Assembly: GCF_001279775.1 (NCBI RefSeq)
Contig: NZ_LGDG01000231.1
Location: forward strand, 7,407 to 71,406
Length of the DNA: 64,000 nt
Reading direction: 5' to 3'
From: Streptomyces sp. MMG1533
GTDB taxonomy: Bacteria; Actinomycetota; Actinomycetes; Streptomycetales; Streptomycetaceae
How positions within the stretch are numbered: the first letter of the stretch is position 1; the number at the start of each line of letters is the position of its first letter. The position numbers and the translations under genes are program-made. The notes beneath the pieces are model-generated. The model was given only the letters and a program-made list of their open reading frames with translations. It did no database searches and was not told where the DNA came from. This document shows, piece by piece, positions 7,884 to 17,367 of the stretch.

Positions 7884-8270
7884 ATGCAGGTGGCCGTGGC
7901 CGAGAACGCCCTGAGGAAGTGGGAGAAAGTGCGCGAGTTCGCCCTCGGGATGCCGGGTGCCACGGAGGAGTTCCCCTGGGGTGAGTCCGTTGCCAAGGTC
8001 AACAAGAAGGTGTTCGTCTTCCTCGGCGTCGACGACGGCAGCTACCCGCTGGGCGTCACGGTGAAGCTCAAGGACGAGGCCGCCCACGCCCACGCGCTGA
8101 CCTGCCCCGGTGCCGAACCCGCCGGGTACGGCCTGGGCAGGTCCGGTTGGGTGCGCCTCCCGCTGGAGCCGCAGGGCGCCCCGGCCCCGGATCTGCTGTG
8201 CGACTGGGTGGAGGAGAGCTACCGCACGATTGCGCCGAAGCGGCTGATAGCGGAGCTGGACGCACGCTGA
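7884..8270 (+). CDS. MmcQ/YjbR family DNA-binding-fold protein
   Basis: A 128-residue CyaY/YjbR-fold protein: WEKVREFALGMPGATEEFPW, then VAKVNKKVFVFLGVDDGSYP, VTVKLKD, and a C-terminal GWVRLPLEPQ block followed by a WVEESYRTIAPKRLIAEL helix. YjbR members have a double-wing DNA-binding-like fold but no established role. GGAGG at 7871-7875 supports ATG 7884. It is transcribed divergently from the reductase gene and precedes the acyl-CoA operon without an obvious link to it. Confidence 0.85.
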   Translation: MQVAVAENALRKWEKVREFALGMPGATEEFPWGESVAKVNKKVFVFLGVDDGSYPLGVTVKLKDEAAHAHALTCPGAEPAGYGLGRSGWVRLPLEPQGAPAPDLLCDWVEESYRTIAPKRLIAELDAR

Positions 8271-8316
8271 GCCGGTCGGCGGGGCACAATCCGACTAAGC
8301 GCTTGCTCTCCGGGTC

Positions 8317-8365
8317 TTGTGCCGAGTGGAACGCGTTCTTAGCATCACTGGTGTTACATCAGTTG
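8317..8365 (+). promoter_or_regulatory. Promoter and candidate MerR-family operator of the acyl-CoA oxidation operon
   Basis: TTGTGC (8317-8322) and TAGCAT (8340-8345) are 17 bases apart, a good vegetative promoter with a start near 8352. Overlapping the -10 and start is ATCACTGGTGTTACATCAG (8344-8362). Its ACACCA/TGGTGT core is shared with the palindrome in the promoter of the MerR regulator at the far end of this region (15080-15094). That places the operon under the regulator at 14359; placement at the start site suggests repression. Confidence 0.5.
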
Positions 8366-8386
8366 TGTCATACCTATGGGGGCTGA

Positions 8387-9541
8387 ATGGCAACGACGCC
8401 AGAGCCGACGCCAGGGCCCACGCCAGGGCCGGGCCCGCTCTCCGGCGTACGCGTGGTCGAGCTGGCCGGCATCGGGCCCGGCCCGTTCGCCGCCATGCTC
8501 CTCGCCGACCTGGGCGCCGACGTCGTCCGCGTGGACCGGCCCGGCGGAGCCGGGCTCGCCATCGACCCGGAGTTCGACGTCACCAACCGCAACAAGCGCT
8601 CGGTGATCGTCGACCTGAAGGCACCCGACGGCCCCGCCCGCGTCCTCGACCTCGCCGCCCGCGCGGACGTCCTGATCGAGGGCTACCGCCCCGACGTCGC
8701 CGAGCGCCTCGGCGTCGGCCCCGCGGACTGCCACGCCCGCAACCCGAAGCTCGTCTACGGCCGGATGACCGGCTGGGGGCAGCAGGGCCCCCTCGCCCCG
8801 CGCGCCGGCCACGACATCGCGTACATCGCGCTCACCGGCACCCTCGGCATGATCGGCGAGCCCTCCCGGCCGCCCGCCGTCCCGGCCAACCTGCTCGGTG
8901 ACTACGCGGGCGGCTCCCTCTATCTGGTCGTCGGCGTCCTCGCCGCCCTGCACCACGCCCGTGCGACCGGCACCGGGCAGGTCGTCGACGCCGCCATCGT
9001 CGACGGCACCGCCCACCTCTCCGCGATGATCCACGGCATGCTCGCCGCCGGGGGCTGGCAGGACCGGCGCGGCGCCAATCTCCTCGACGGCGGCTGCCCC
9101 TACTACGGGACCTACGAGACCGCCGACGGGAGGTACATGGCGGTGGGCGCCCTGGAGCCGCAGTTCTACGAGGAGTTCCTGAACCTGCTCGGCCTCCAGG
9201 ACCATGCCGACGCCCGCAAGGACTGGACCCGCTGGGGCGAGCTGCGCGAGGCGGTGGCCGCTCGCTTCCAATCCCGCACCCGTGAGGAGTGGACGGCCGT
9301 CTTCGAGGGGTCCGACGCCTGTGTGGCACCCGTACTGTCCCTGCGCGAGGCCCCGCACCACCCGCACCTCGCCGCCCGCGGCACCTTCACCGACCACGGC
9401 GGCATCACCCAGCCCGCGCCCGCGCCCCGCTTCTCCGCGACCCCGACCAAGGTCCGCACCGGCCCCGCCCTGCCGGGCGCCGACACCGCGGACGTGGCCC
9501 GCGACTGGGACGTACCCGACCTGATGAAGGGCCTCGCATGA
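8387..9541 (+). CDS. CaiB/BaiF CoA transferase, alpha-methylacyl-CoA racemase type
   Basis: A 384-residue class III CoA-transferase-fold protein: [20 protein letters not shown] at the N-terminus, [29 protein letters not shown], and [17 protein letters not shown], which carries the His of racemase-type members. The NLLGDYAGG segment supplies the Asp. This fits alpha-methylacyl-CoA racemase, which epimerises 2-methyl-branched acyl-CoAs so that oxidation can proceed; a true CoA transferase cannot be excluded. The Pro-rich first 17 residues ([13 protein letters not shown]) are unusual. First gene of an operon; its TGA overlaps the next ATG (ATGA at 9538). Confidence 0.88.
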   Translation: MATTPEPTPGPTPGPGPLSGVRVVELAGIGPGPFAAMLLADLGADVVRVDRPGGAGLAIDPEFDVTNRNKRSVIVDLKAPDGPARVLDLAARADVLIEGYRPDVAERLGVGPADCHARNPKLVYGRMTGWGQQGPLAPRAGHDIAYIALTGTLGMIGEPSRPPAVPANLLGDYAGGSLYLVVGVLAALHHARATGTGQVVDAAIVDGTAHLSAMIHGMLAAGGWQDRRGANLLDGGCPYYGTYETADGRYMAVGALEPQFYEEFLNLLGLQDHADARKDWTRWGELREAVAARFQSRTREEWTAVFEGSDACVAPVLSLREAPHHPHLAARGTFTDHGGITQPAPAPRFSATPTKVRTGPALPGADTADVARDWDVPDLMKGLA

Positions 9542-10680
9542 AGCGGCAGATCTTCGCCCCCGAGCACGACGCCTTCCGCGAGACCGTGCGCAGCTTCCTG
9601 GCCAGGGAGGTGCTGCCGTACTACGAACAGTGGGAGAAGGACGGCATCGTCTCCCGCGACGCGTGGCGGGCGGCCGGCAAACAGGGGCTGCTCGGGCCGG
9701 CCGTCGACGAGGAGTACGGAGGCGGCGGCAGCGCCGACTTCCGCTACAGCGCCGTCCTCGCCGAGGAGTTCACGCGCGCGGGTGCCCCGGGGCTCGCCCT
9801 CGGCCTGCACAACGACATCATCGGGCCGTATCTGACCGGCCTGGCCACCGAGGAGCAGAAGCGGCGCTGGCTGCCCGGCTTCTGCGACGGCACGCTGATC
9901 ACGGCCATCGCCATGACCGAGCCCGGCGCCGGCTCCGACCTCCAGGGCATCCGCACCCACGCCGAGGACCGGGGCGACCACTGGCTGCTCAACGGCTCCA
10001 AGACGTTCATCTCCAACGGGATCCTGGCCGACCTGGTGATCGTCGTGGCGAAGACGACTCCGGAGGGCGGAGCCCACGGCCTGTCCCTCCTCGTCGTCGA
10101 ACGCGGTATGCAGGGCTTCGAGCGCGGCCGCAACCTCGACAAGATCGGCCAGAAGGCCCAGGACACCGCCGAGTTGTTCTTCCACGACGTGCGTGTGCCC
10201 AAGGAGAACCTGCTCGGCGAGCTCAACGGCGCCTTCGTCCACCTGATGACGAACCTCGCCCAGGAGCGCCTGAGCATCGCCGTCGCCGCGATCGCCGCCG
10301 CCGAGCACCTGCTGGAGATCACCACGGAGTACGTCAAGGAGCGCGAGGCCTTCGGCCGGCCCTTGGCGAGCAAGCAGCACATCCGCTTCGAGATAGCCGA
10401 GATGGCCACCGAGTGCGCCGTCACCCGCGCCTTCCTCGACCGCTGCATCGAGGAGCACTCCCGCGGCGGACTCGGAGCCGTGGAAGCCTCCATGGCCAAG
10501 TGGTGGGCGACCGAACTGCAGAAGCGCGCCGCCGACCGCTGTCTCCAACTGCACGGCGGCTACGGCTACATGACCGAGTACCCCGTCGCCCGGGCCTTCA
10601 CCGACGGGCGCATCCAGACCATCTACGGCGGGACCACCGAGATCATGAAGGAGATCATCGGCCGTTCCCTGCTGGGCTGA
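9538..10680 (+). CDS. Acyl-CoA dehydrogenase
   Basis: An FAD flavoenzyme that makes the 2,3-double bond of acyl-CoA, first step of beta-oxidation. The 380 residues have the standard layout: helical N-domain ([20 protein letters not shown]), middle beta-domain with the FAD-loop [20 protein letters not shown] and GSKTFISNG, and the C-terminal helical domain with RLSIAVAAI and [17 protein letters not shown]. The catalytic base is E368 in [10 protein letters not shown]. It overlaps the upstream CoA-transferase gene by four bases and is followed by the thiolase after 20 bp. Confidence 0.95.
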   Translation: MKRQIFAPEHDAFRETVRSFLAREVLPYYEQWEKDGIVSRDAWRAAGKQGLLGPAVDEEYGGGGSADFRYSAVLAEEFTRAGAPGLALGLHNDIIGPYLTGLATEEQKRRWLPGFCDGTLITAIAMTEPGAGSDLQGIRTHAEDRGDHWLLNGSKTFISNGILADLVIVVAKTTPEGGAHGLSLLVVERGMQGFERGRNLDKIGQKAQDTAELFFHDVRVPKENLLGELNGAFVHLMTNLAQERLSIAVAAIAAAEHLLEITTEYVKEREAFGRPLASKQHIRFEIAEMATECAVTRAFLDRCIEEHSRGGLGAVEASMAKWWATELQKRAADRCLQLHGGYGYMTEYPVARAFTDGRIQTIYGGTTEIMKEIIGRSLLG

Positions 10681-10700
10681 CCCTCCCCGAAAGGCTTGAT

Positions 10701-11915
10701 GTGAGCACCGAAGCGTACGTGTACGACGCGATCCGCACCCCGCGCGGCCGCGGCAAGGCGAACGGCGCCCTGCACGGCACGAAGCCCATCGACCTGGTCG
10801 TCGGACTCATCCACGAGATCCGCGACCGTTTCCCCGGCCTCGACCCGGCGGCGATCGACGACATCGTGCTCGGCGTCGTCGGCCCGGTCGGCGACCAGGG
10901 CTCCGACATCGCCCGGATCGCCGCCGTCGCCGCCGGGCTCCCGGACACGGTGGCGGGCGTCCAGGAGAACCGCTTCTGTGCCTCGGGTCTGGAGGCCGTC
11001 AACATGGCCGCCGCCAAGGTGCGTTCCGGCTGGGAGGACCTCGTCCTCGCGGGCGGCGTCGAGTCGATGTCGCGAGTGCCGATGGCCTCGGACGGCGGCG
11101 CCTGGTTCAACGACCCGATGACCAACCTGGCCGTCAACTTCGTGCCGCAGGGCATCGGCGCCGACCTCATCGCCACCATCGAGGGCTTCTCCCGGCGGGA
11201 CGTCGACGAGTATGCGGCCCTCTCGCAGGAGCGCGCGGCGACCGCCTGGAAGGAGGGCCGCTTCGACCGCTCCGTCGTGCCGGTCAAGGACCGCAGCGGC
11301 CTGGTCGTCCTCGACCACGACGAGTACCTGCGCCCGGGCACCACCGCCGACTCCCTCGCCAAACTGAAGCCGTCCTTCGCGGACATCGGCGACCTCGGCG
11401 GCTTCGACGCGGTGGCCCTGCAGAAGTACCACTGGGTGGAGAAGATCGACCACGTCCACCACGCGGGCAACTCCTCCGGCATCGTGGACGGCGCCTCGCT
11501 GGTCGCCATCGGCTCCCGGGAGGTCGGCGAGCGCCACGGACTCACCCCGCGCGCGCGGATCGTCTCCGCCGCCGTCTCCGGCTCCGAGCCCACCATCATG
11601 CTCACCGGCCCCGCGCCCGCCACCCGAAAGGCCCTGGCGAAGGCCGGGCTGACCATCGACGACATCGACCTCGTCGAGATCAACGAGGCCTTCGCGGCGG
11701 TCGTCCTGCGCTTCGTGCGCGACATGGGCCTGTCCCTCGACAAGGTCAACGTCAACGGCGGCGCGATCGCGCTGGGCCACCCGCTCGGCGCCACCGGCGC
11801 CATGATCCTCGGCTCGCTCGTCGACGAACTGGAGCGCCAGGACAAGCGGTACGGCCTCGCCACGCTGTGCGTCGGCGGCGGCATGGGCATCGCGACGATC
11901 GTCGAACGCATCTGA
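10701..11915 (+). CDS. Acetyl-CoA C-acyltransferase (thiolase)
   Basis: Thiolytic cleavage of 3-ketoacyl-CoA, last beta-oxidation step. All thiolase residues are visible: nucleophile C93 in [13 protein letters not shown]360 in [16 protein letters not shown] and C390 in [20 protein letters not shown] is also present. Length 404 residues is normal. GTG 10701 is the start, with GAAAGG ten bases upstream. It is the partner beta-type subunit of the FadB-like fusion that follows after 47 bp. Confidence 0.95.
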   Translation: MSTEAYVYDAIRTPRGRGKANGALHGTKPIDLVVGLIHEIRDRFPGLDPAAIDDIVLGVVGPVGDQGSDIARIAAVAAGLPDTVAGVQENRFCASGLEAVNMAAAKVRSGWEDLVLAGGVESMSRVPMASDGGAWFNDPMTNLAVNFVPQGIGADLIATIEGFSRRDVDEYAALSQERAATAWKEGRFDRSVVPVKDRSGLVVLDHDEYLRPGTTADSLAKLKPSFADIGDLGGFDAVALQKYHWVEKIDHVHHAGNSSGIVDGASLVAIGSREVGERHGLTPRARIVSAAVSGSEPTIMLTGPAPATRKALAKAGLTIDDIDLVEINEAFAAVVLRFVRDMGLSLDKVNVNGGAIALGHPLGATGAMILGSLVDELERQDKRYGLATLCVGGGMGIATIVERI

Positions 11916-11962
11916 ATCCCCGGCGGAATCCGGATCCAAGAGACCTCTACGGAGACCCTGTC

Positions 11963-14137
11963 ATGACACAGAGCACCACCATCCGCTGGGAACAGGACCG
12001 CACCGGCGTCGTCACCCTCGTCCTCGACGACCCGGACCAGTCGGCGAACACCATGAACCAGGCGTTCCGCGACTCCTTCGCGGTGATCACCGACCGCCTG
12101 GAGGCCGAGAAGGACACCATCCGCGGCATCATCATCACCTCCGCCAAGAAGACCTTCTTCGCGGGCGGTGACCTGCGCGACCTCATCCGCGTCACCCCCG
12201 AGACCGCCCAGGAGCTGTTCGACGGCGGCATGGCCATCAAGCGCAATCTGCGCCGCATCGAGACGCTCGGCAAGCCGGTCGTCGCCGCGATGAACGGCGC
12301 GGCCCTGGGCGGCGGCTACGAGATCGCCCTCGCCTGCCACCACCGCATCGCCCTCGACGCCCCCGGCTCGAAGATCGGCTGTCCCGAGGTCACCCTCGGC
12401 CTGCTCCCCGGAGGCGGCGGCGTCGTCCGTACCGTACGCCTGCTGGGCATCGCCGACGCGCTGCTGAAGGTGCTCCTCCAGGGCACCCAGTACAGCCCGC
12501 GGCGCGCCCTGGAGAACGGCCTGGTCGACGACGTGGCCGCCAACCGGGAGGAACTGCTCGCCAAGGCGCGCGCCTTCATCGAGGCCAACCCCGAGTCGCA
12601 GCAGCCCTGGGACAGGCCGGGTTACCGGATCCCCGGCGGTACGCCCGCCAACCCCAAGTTCGCAGCGAACCTGCCCGCGTTCCCGGCCACCCTGCGCAAG
12701 CAGACGGCTGGCGCTCCCTACCCGGCGCCGCGCAACATCCTGGCGGCCGCGGTCGAGAGCTCCCAGGTCGACTTCGAGACCGCGCAGGTCATCGAGGGCC
12801 GCTACTTCGTGGAACTGGCCGCCGGGCAGACCTCGAAGAACATGATCCAGGCGTTCTTCTTCGACCTCCAGGCCGTCAACTCCGGCGCGAACCGGCCCAA
12901 GGGCGTCGAACCGCGTCCGGTCCGCAAGGTCGCCGTCCTCGGCGCCGGAATGATGGGTGCGGGCATCGCCTACTCGTGCGCCCGCGCGGGCATCGACGTC
13001 GTCCTCAAGGACGTCTCCCCGGAAGCGGCCGTCAAGGGCAAGGGCTACTCCGAGAAGCTGTGCGCCAAGGCCGTCTCCCGGGGCCGTACGACCCAGGACA
13101 AGGCGGACGCGCTGCTCGCCCGCATCACGCCCACGGCCGACCCTTCCGACCTCGCGGGCTGCGACGCCGTCATCGAGGCCGTCTTCGAGGACACCTCGCT
13201 CAAGCACAAGGTGTTCCAGGAGATCCAGCACCTCGTCGAGCCGGACGCGCTGCTGTGCTCCAACACCTCGACCCTCCCCATCACCGCCCTCGCCGAAGGC
13301 GTGGAGCGCCAGGCCGACTTCATCGGGCTGCACTTCTTCTCGCCCGTCGACAAGATGCCGCTCGTCGAGATCATCAAGGGCGAGCGCACCGGCGAGGAGG
13401 CCCTCGCCCGCGCCTTCGACCTGGTCCGGCAGATCAAGAAGACGCCGATCGTCGTCAACGACTCGCGCGGCTTCTTCACCTCGCGTGTCATCGGGCACTT
13501 CATCAACGAGGGCGTGGCGATGGTCGGCGAGGGCATCGAGCCCGCGTCGGTCGAACAGGCGGCGGCGCAGTCCGGCTACCCGGCCAAGGTGTTGTCCCTG
13601 ATGGACGAGCTGACGCTGACCCTCCCGCGCAAGATCCGGGGCGAGACGAAGCGTGCGGTGGAGGAAGCGGGCGGGACCTGGGCGTCCCACCCCGCCGATG
13701 CCGTCATCGACCGCATGGTCGACGAGTTCGGCCGCACCGGCCGCAGTGGGGGAGCGGGCTTCTACGAGTACGGGGAGGACGGCAGGCGGGTCGGCCTGTG
13801 GCCGGGACTGCGGGAGCACTTCACGCGTGAGGGCGCGGAGATCCCCTTCCGTGACATGCAGGAACGCATGCTCTTCTCCGAGGCGCTCGACACGGTCAGG
13901 CTGCTGGAGGAGGGCGTGCTCACGTCCGTCGCGGACGCCAACATCGGCTCCGTCTTCGGTATCGGCTTCCCGGGGTGGACGGGGGGCGTCCTGCAATACA
14001 TCAACGGCTACGAGGGCGGCCTGCCGGGATTCGTGGCACGCGCGCGTGAACTGGCCGAGCGGTACGGGGAGCGGTTCACACCGCCCGCGCTGCTGGTGGA
14101 GAAGGCAGAGAAGGGGGAGCGGTTCCGGGACGCGTGA
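11963..14137 (+). CDS. FadB-like fusion: enoyl-CoA hydratase/3-hydroxyacyl-CoA dehydrogenase
   Basis: A 724-residue bifunctional enzyme doing hydration and NAD-dependent oxidation in beta-oxidation. Residues 1-200 are a crotonase domain with the oxyanion loop ([22 protein letters not shown]) and both catalytic glutamates, E120 and E142 ([14 protein letters not shown]). From about residue 320 comes the Rossmann domain ([20 protein letters not shown]), with catalytic H457 in [17 protein letters not shown] and [10 protein letters not shown]. Two C-terminal HAD domains follow, including the [12 protein letters not shown] loop. GGAG at 11951 supports ATG 11963. Last gene of the operon, which ends at a palindromic terminator region. 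Confidence 0.95.
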   Translation: MTQSTTIRWEQDRTGVVTLVLDDPDQSANTMNQAFRDSFAVITDRLEAEKDTIRGIIITSAKKTFFAGGDLRDLIRVTPETAQELFDGGMAIKRNLRRIETLGKPVVAAMNGAALGGGYEIALACHHRIALDAPGSKIGCPEVTLGLLPGGGGVVRTVRLLGIADALLKVLLQGTQYSPRRALENGLVDDVAANREELLAKARAFIEANPESQQPWDRPGYRIPGGTPANPKFAANLPAFPATLRKQTAGAPYPAPRNILAAAVESSQVDFETAQVIEGRYFVELAAGQTSKNMIQAFFFDLQAVNSGANRPKGVEPRPVRKVAVLGAGMMGAGIAYSCARAGIDVVLKDVSPEAAVKGKGYSEKLCAKAVSRGRTTQDKADALLARITPTADPSDLAGCDAVIEAVFEDTSLKHKVFQEIQHLVEPDALLCSNTSTLPITALAEGVERQADFIGLHFFSPVDKMPLVEIIKGERTGEEALARAFDLVRQIKKTPIVVNDSRGFFTSRVIGHFINEGVAMVGEGIEPASVEQAAAQSGYPAKVLSLMDELTLTLPRKIRGETKRAVEEAGGTWASHPADAVIDRMVDEFGRTGRSGGAGFYEYGEDGRRVGLWPGLREHFTREGAEIPFRDMQERMLFSEALDTVRLLEEGVLTSVADANIGSVFGIGFPGWTGGVLQYINGYEGGLPGFVARARELAERYGERFTPPALLVEKAEKGERFRDA

Positions 14138-14185
14138 GATCCCTGGCCCTCGGGGGTTTCCCGCCCCCGCCGCCCCGTCCCGTCC

Positions 14186-14304
14186 CTGGGGGCTGCGCCC
14201 CCAGACCCCCCTTCGGCCCTGAACGGGCCTCGTCCTCAAACGCCGGACGGGCTGAAATCAGCCCCTCCGGCGTTTGAGGAGCGGGGTCTGGGGCGGAGCC
14301 CCAG
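14186..14304. terminator. Bidirectional terminator / dispersed Streptomyces palindromic repeat
   Basis: The core hairpin (14233-14280) has 15-bp arms TCCTCAAACGCCGGA and TCCGGCGTTTGAGGA around an inner hairpin GGGCTGAAATCAGCCC. Flanking it are CTGGGGGCTGCGCCCCCAG (14186-14203) and CTGGGGCGGAGCCCCAG (14288-14304), which pair with themselves or with each other. It lies between convergent genes (FadB-like and MerR). The same core palindrome is common between convergent Streptomyces genes. The 221-bp gap holds no gene. Confidence 0.85.
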
Positions 14305-14358
14305 AAGGACGGGAACGGGTGGGGGCGGCGGGGGCGAGAACCGCCGTCGGACGTCCCA

Positions 14359-15060
14359 TCACCGCGTGAGCCACTCGCGCAGCTCTTCCTGCAACGACCG
14401 CTGGAAGGTGGTCAGCAGCGCCTGCACCACCAGCGGATGCATGTGCGCCGAGAGCGACTTCACATCCCGCGCGTCCCGCTCCGACACCTCGCCGCGGAAG
14501 AGCTCCGCCAGTTCGTGGGCCGCCGCGCGCGAGTGCTCGACGAGGACCTTCCGCGACGCGCGGATCGCCTCCTGCGACAGCGGTACGTCGAGCAGCTGGA
14601 CGCCGAGCCGCAGCAGGCCCAGGTCGACGCGGTACGAGCCGCCGTCCGCCCTGACCACACCCATCGCGGCGAGCCGCGCCACGTCCTCCTCGCCCAGCTC
14701 CCGCCCCGACCGCCGCCGGAGCTCCTCCAGCGACACCGTCTCGACCGCGTCCGGCGCCCAGGAGGCCACCACCGCCCGGTGGATCGCGAGGTCGTGCGCG
14801 CTCAGATCCGGCGCCAGCTGCTGCACGTAGCGCTCGATGGCCGCCAGCGTCATGCCCTGCTGCTGCAACTCCTCGATCAGTGCGAGCCGGGCGAGGTGCT
14901 CCCGGCCGTAGTGCCCGACCCGTCGCGGACCGATCACCGGTGGGGGCAGCAGACCCTTGGTGCCGTAGAAACGGACCGTGCGGACCGTGACACCCGCCCG
15001 CGCGGCCAGCTCGTCGATGGTGAGGGCAGGCTCCCCGGCATCGGTGGTGTCGGTCGTCAT
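14359..15060 (-). CDS. MerR-family transcriptional regulator
   Basis: A 233-residue regulator. The N-terminal winged helix is canonical (LTIDELAARAGVTVRTVRFY then GTKGLLPPPVIGPRRVGHYG and RLALIEELQQQGMTLAAIE). The rest is an effector domain of about 150 residues without the metal-binding cysteines of metal-type MerR proteins, ending in a helical region (HPLVVQALLTTFQRSLQEEL). Position and shared operator-like sequence point to control of the facing acyl-CoA oxidation operon; MerR proteins such as LiuR control branched-chain acyl catabolism in proteobacteria. ATG 15060 has no Shine-Dalgarno and lies seven bases after GATACT, so it is probably leaderless and autoregulated. Confidence 0.9.
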   Translation of the reverse strand: MTTDTTDAGEPALTIDELAARAGVTVRTVRFYGTKGLLPPPVIGPRRVGHYGREHLARLALIEELQQQGMTLAAIERYVQQLAPDLSAHDLAIHRAVVASWAPDAVETVSLEELRRRSGRELGEEDVARLAAMGVVRADGGSYRVDLGLLRLGVQLLDVPLSQEAIRASRKVLVEHSRAAAHELAELFRGEVSERDARDVKSLSAHMHPLVVQALLTTFQRSLQEELREWLTR

Positions 15061-15067
15061 GTGCAGC

Positions 15068-15096
15068 AGTATCGCTGTCTCACCAATGGTGTGAAA
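15068..15096 (-). promoter_or_regulatory. Autoregulated leaderless promoter of the MerR gene
   Basis: On the minus strand TTTCAC (15096-15091) and GATACT (15073-15068) are 17 bases apart. The spacer and -35 hold the near-perfect palindrome TCACACCATTGGTGA (15094-15080), exactly where MerR proteins bind. The start codon is seven bases after the -10. Confidence 0.6.
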
Positions 15097-15294
15097 CCTC
15101 TTGGGCATCGTCGCCGATCATGACGTCACGCCTGTGCGAGACGGGTCCCGCTGTGACGCGTGCCACCGCGTGTGAGGCGGCCTCCGGGGAAGGTGCCCCC
15201 TCGGCCTGTGCCTTTTCATCCAGGGGCACGGGCCGAGTCACGTCCGGACACCCGAGCGAGACCCGCCGGGGCGCACCAGAGAGTGGAACCACCC

Positions 15295-16761
15295 GTGAGC
15301 AAGGACGCCGTGGAATCGGCACAGGCCGGCTCCCGCACCGGGGCGGCCACGACGCCCGTGGACGCGGGCGACGCCGGCTACAGCAAGGACCTCAAGGCCC
15401 GTCACGTCAACATGATCGCCATCGGCGGCGCGATCGGCACCGGACTCTTCCTGGGAGCCGGCGGCAGCCTGCACACCGCGGGCCCGGCGCTCGCGCTCGC
15501 CTACCTCGTCTGCGGAGTCTTCGCCTTCTTCGTCGTCCGGGCCCTCGGCGAGCTGGTCCTCTACCGCCCGTCGTCCGGTTCCTTCGTGTCGTACGCGCGT
15601 GAGTTCCTCGGCGAGAAGGGCGCCTACGTCGCCGGCTGGATGTACTTCCTGAACTGGTCGACGACCGGCATCGCCGACATCACCGCGATCGCGCTCTACA
15701 CCCACTACTGGAGCCTGTTCACCGACATCCCGCAGTGGACCCTGGCCCTGATCGCCCTCGCGGTGGTCCTGGCCGTGAACCTGATCTCGGTCAAGATCTT
15801 CGGAGAGATGGAGTTCTGGTTCGCGATCATCAAGGTCGCCACCCTCGTCGGCTTCATGCTGATCGGCATCTTCCTGCTGGCCACCCGGCACGAGGTCGGC
15901 GGCCGGACCCCCGGCGTCGGAGTGATCACGGACAACGGCGGCGTCTTTCCGCACGGCCTGATGCCCGTCGTGCTCGTCATGCAGGGCGTGATCTTCGCGT
16001 ACGCCGCCCTGGAACTGGTCGGCGTCGCGGCCGGCGAGACCGCCGAGCCGGAGAAGGTCGTCCCGCGCGCGGTGAACTCGATCATGTGGCGCGTCGGCCT
16101 CTTCTACGTCGGCTCCGTCGTCCTCCTGGCCCTTCTCCTGCCCGGCTCGGTCTACTCGGCCGGCGAGAGCCCCTTCGTCACGGTGCTCTCCAAGATCGGC
16201 ATCCCGGCGGCCGACGACGTGATGAACCTGGTGGTCCTGACGGCCGCGATGTCGTCGCTCAACTCCGGCCTGTACTCCACCGGCCGCATCCTGCGCTCCA
16301 TGGCGACCGCGGGCTCGGCCCCCGAGTTCACCGCCCGCATGAACCGCAGCCAGGTCCCCTACGGCGGCATTCTGCTCACCTGCGCGGTCTGCGTCCTCGG
16401 CGTCGGCCTCAACTACCTCATGCCGAGCCAGGCCTTCGAGATCGTGCTGAACGTCGCCTCCCTCGGCATCATCAGCACCTGGGTGATCATCATGGTCTGC
16501 CACCTGGTCTTCGTCCACCGCGCACGCGCGGGCCTGCTGGTCCGCCCTTCCTTCCGCCTCCCGGGCAGCCCGGTCACGGAGATCACCACGATCGCCTTCC
16601 TTCTGGCCTGCCTCGGCATGATGTGGAACGACCCCGAGGTCGGCCGCAAGACGCTGCTGCTCATCCCGGTGATCGCGGCCCTGCTGACGGCGGGGTGGTT
16701 CGGCATCCGGCGCAGGGTGTCGCAGACCACGGACCGGGAGCTGACCGACCTCACGAAGTAG
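15295..16761 (+). CDS. Amino-acid permease, L-asparagine permease (AnsP)-like
   Basis: A 488-residue APC-superfamily (AAT family) proton-coupled amino-acid importer with about 12 membrane segments. The first segment carries the family substrate motif HVNMIAIGGAIGTGLFLGAG; RALGELVLYRPSSGSFVSYA, the GEMEFWFAIIK loop and YAALELVGVAAGETAEPEKV follow. Among AAT members the pattern (STTGIADITAIALYTHYW) is closest to asparagine permeases; GABA or other amino acids remain possible. GTG 15295 has only a weak upstream site. The 234-bp gap before it, shared with the divergent MerR gene, contains its promoter. Confidence 0.85.
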   Translation: MSKDAVESAQAGSRTGAATTPVDAGDAGYSKDLKARHVNMIAIGGAIGTGLFLGAGGSLHTAGPALALAYLVCGVFAFFVVRALGELVLYRPSSGSFVSYAREFLGEKGAYVAGWMYFLNWSTTGIADITAIALYTHYWSLFTDIPQWTLALIALAVVLAVNLISVKIFGEMEFWFAIIKVATLVGFMLIGIFLLATRHEVGGRTPGVGVITDNGGVFPHGLMPVVLVMQGVIFAYAALELVGVAAGETAEPEKVVPRAVNSIMWRVGLFYVGSVVLLALLLPGSVYSAGESPFVTVLSKIGIPAADDVMNLVVLTAAMSSLNSGLYSTGRILRSMATAGSAPEFTARMNRSQVPYGGILLTCAVCVLGVGLNYLMPSQAFEIVLNVASLGIISTWVIIMVCHLVFVHRARAGLLVRPSFRLPGSPVTEITTIAFLLACLGMMWNDPEVGRKTLLLIPVIAALLTAGWFGIRRRVSQTTDRELTDLTK

Positions 16762-16771
16762 CAGCTCAGGG

Positions 16772-16798
16772 GCCACTGTCAGTGGCAGCGCCTACGGT
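16772..16798 (+). promoter_or_regulatory. Leaderless promoter with perfect palindrome (macrodomain gene)
   Basis: GCCACTG-T-CAGTGGC (16772-16786) is a perfect 7-1-7 inverted repeat. It lies just before TACGGT (16793-16798), which stands six bases ahead of the macrodomain ATG. A one-base loop rules out an RNA hairpin at full pairing, so a dimeric regulator binding DNA is the simplest reading. Confidence 0.5.
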
Positions 16799-16804
16799 GG
16801 CGTC

Positions 16805-17284
16805 ATGTCGGAGATCATGTATGTCCGGGGTGACGCCACCGCTCCGTCGGTCAAGGGCGTCAAGGTGATCGCCCATGTCTGCAACGACATCGGGGGCTGG
16901 GGCAAGGGGTTCGTCCTGGCCGTCTCGCGGCGCTGGCCGGAACCGGAGGCGGCGTTCCGCGCCTGGCACCGCGACCGCGCGGCGAACGACTTCGGGCTGG
17001 GCGCGGTCCAGTTCGTGCAGGTCGAGCGGTACGTGTGGGTGGCCAACATGGTAGGACAACGCGGCATACGCACCGGCAGCAAGGGCGTCCCCGTGCGCTA
17101 CGAGGCGATCGACACAGCGCTCGGACGGGTGGCCGACAAAGCGGTGGAGCTCGGGGCCTCCGTGCACATGCCCCGAATAGGGTGCGGGCTGGCCGGGGGC
17201 AAATGGTCGCGGGTGGAGCCGCTGATCACCGAGCGCCTGGTGCAGCGGGGGATCGCGGTCACGGTGTACGACCACGGGGACTGA
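16805..17284 (+). CDS. Macrodomain protein (TARG1-like ADP-ribose hydrolase family)
   Basis: A 159-residue stand-alone macrodomain. Ligand loop 1 (IAHVCNDIGGWGKGFVLAVS) and loop 2 (MPRIGCGLAGGKW) match the TARG1/C6orf130-type subclass, which removes ADP-ribose from glutamate or hydrolyses O-acetyl-ADP-ribose. GDAT near residue 9 and a WHRDRA helix support this. Substrate in the cell is unknown. The start is leaderless in appearance. The last codons (VYDHGD-stop) form the first copy of a 26-bp tandem repeat that continues past the stop. Confidence 0.9.
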   Translation: MSEIMYVRGDATAPSVKGVKVIAHVCNDIGGWGKGFVLAVSRRWPEPEAAFRAWHRDRAANDFGLGAVQFVQVERYVWVANMVGQRGIRTGSKGVPVRYEAIDTALGRVADKAVELGASVHMPRIGCGLAGGKWSRVEPLITERLVQRGIAVTVYDHGD

Positions 17285-17339
17285 CGCAGGTGTACGACCA
17301 CGGGGACTGACGCAGGTATGACCCCTGGGGCTGACGCAG
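17264..17339 (+). repeat. 26-bp tandem repeat, two perfect copies plus a decayed third
   Basis: Two identical 26-bp units (17264-17289 and 17290-17315), each starting GTGTACGACCACGGGG and ending CTGACGCAG, are followed by a diverged 24-bp copy (17316-17339). The first unit contains the last codons and stop of the macrodomain gene. Each unit carries the same VYDHGD-stop, so the duplication has not changed the protein. Confidence 0.95.
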
Positions 17340-17352
17340 GGCAACTTGCCGA

Positions 17353-17367
17353 AACTTGCTGCAAGTT
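17353..17367. promoter_or_regulatory. LacI-type operator ahead of the sugar kinase
   Basis: AACTTGC-T-GCAAGTT is a perfect 7-1-7 palindrome. CTTGC recurs just outside it at 17345 and 17368. CTTGCAAG-like sites are used by LacI-family regulators of sugar uptake in Streptomyces (MalR/AglR type). The site is 60 bp before the PfkB kinase start and within its likely promoter. Confidence 0.5.

Noticed and set aside
10655..14239. Open frame of 1194 codons on the minus strand
   Set aside because: It covers the thiolase and FadB-like genes, which have all catalytic residues on the plus strand. The minus-strand protein has no recognisable domain.
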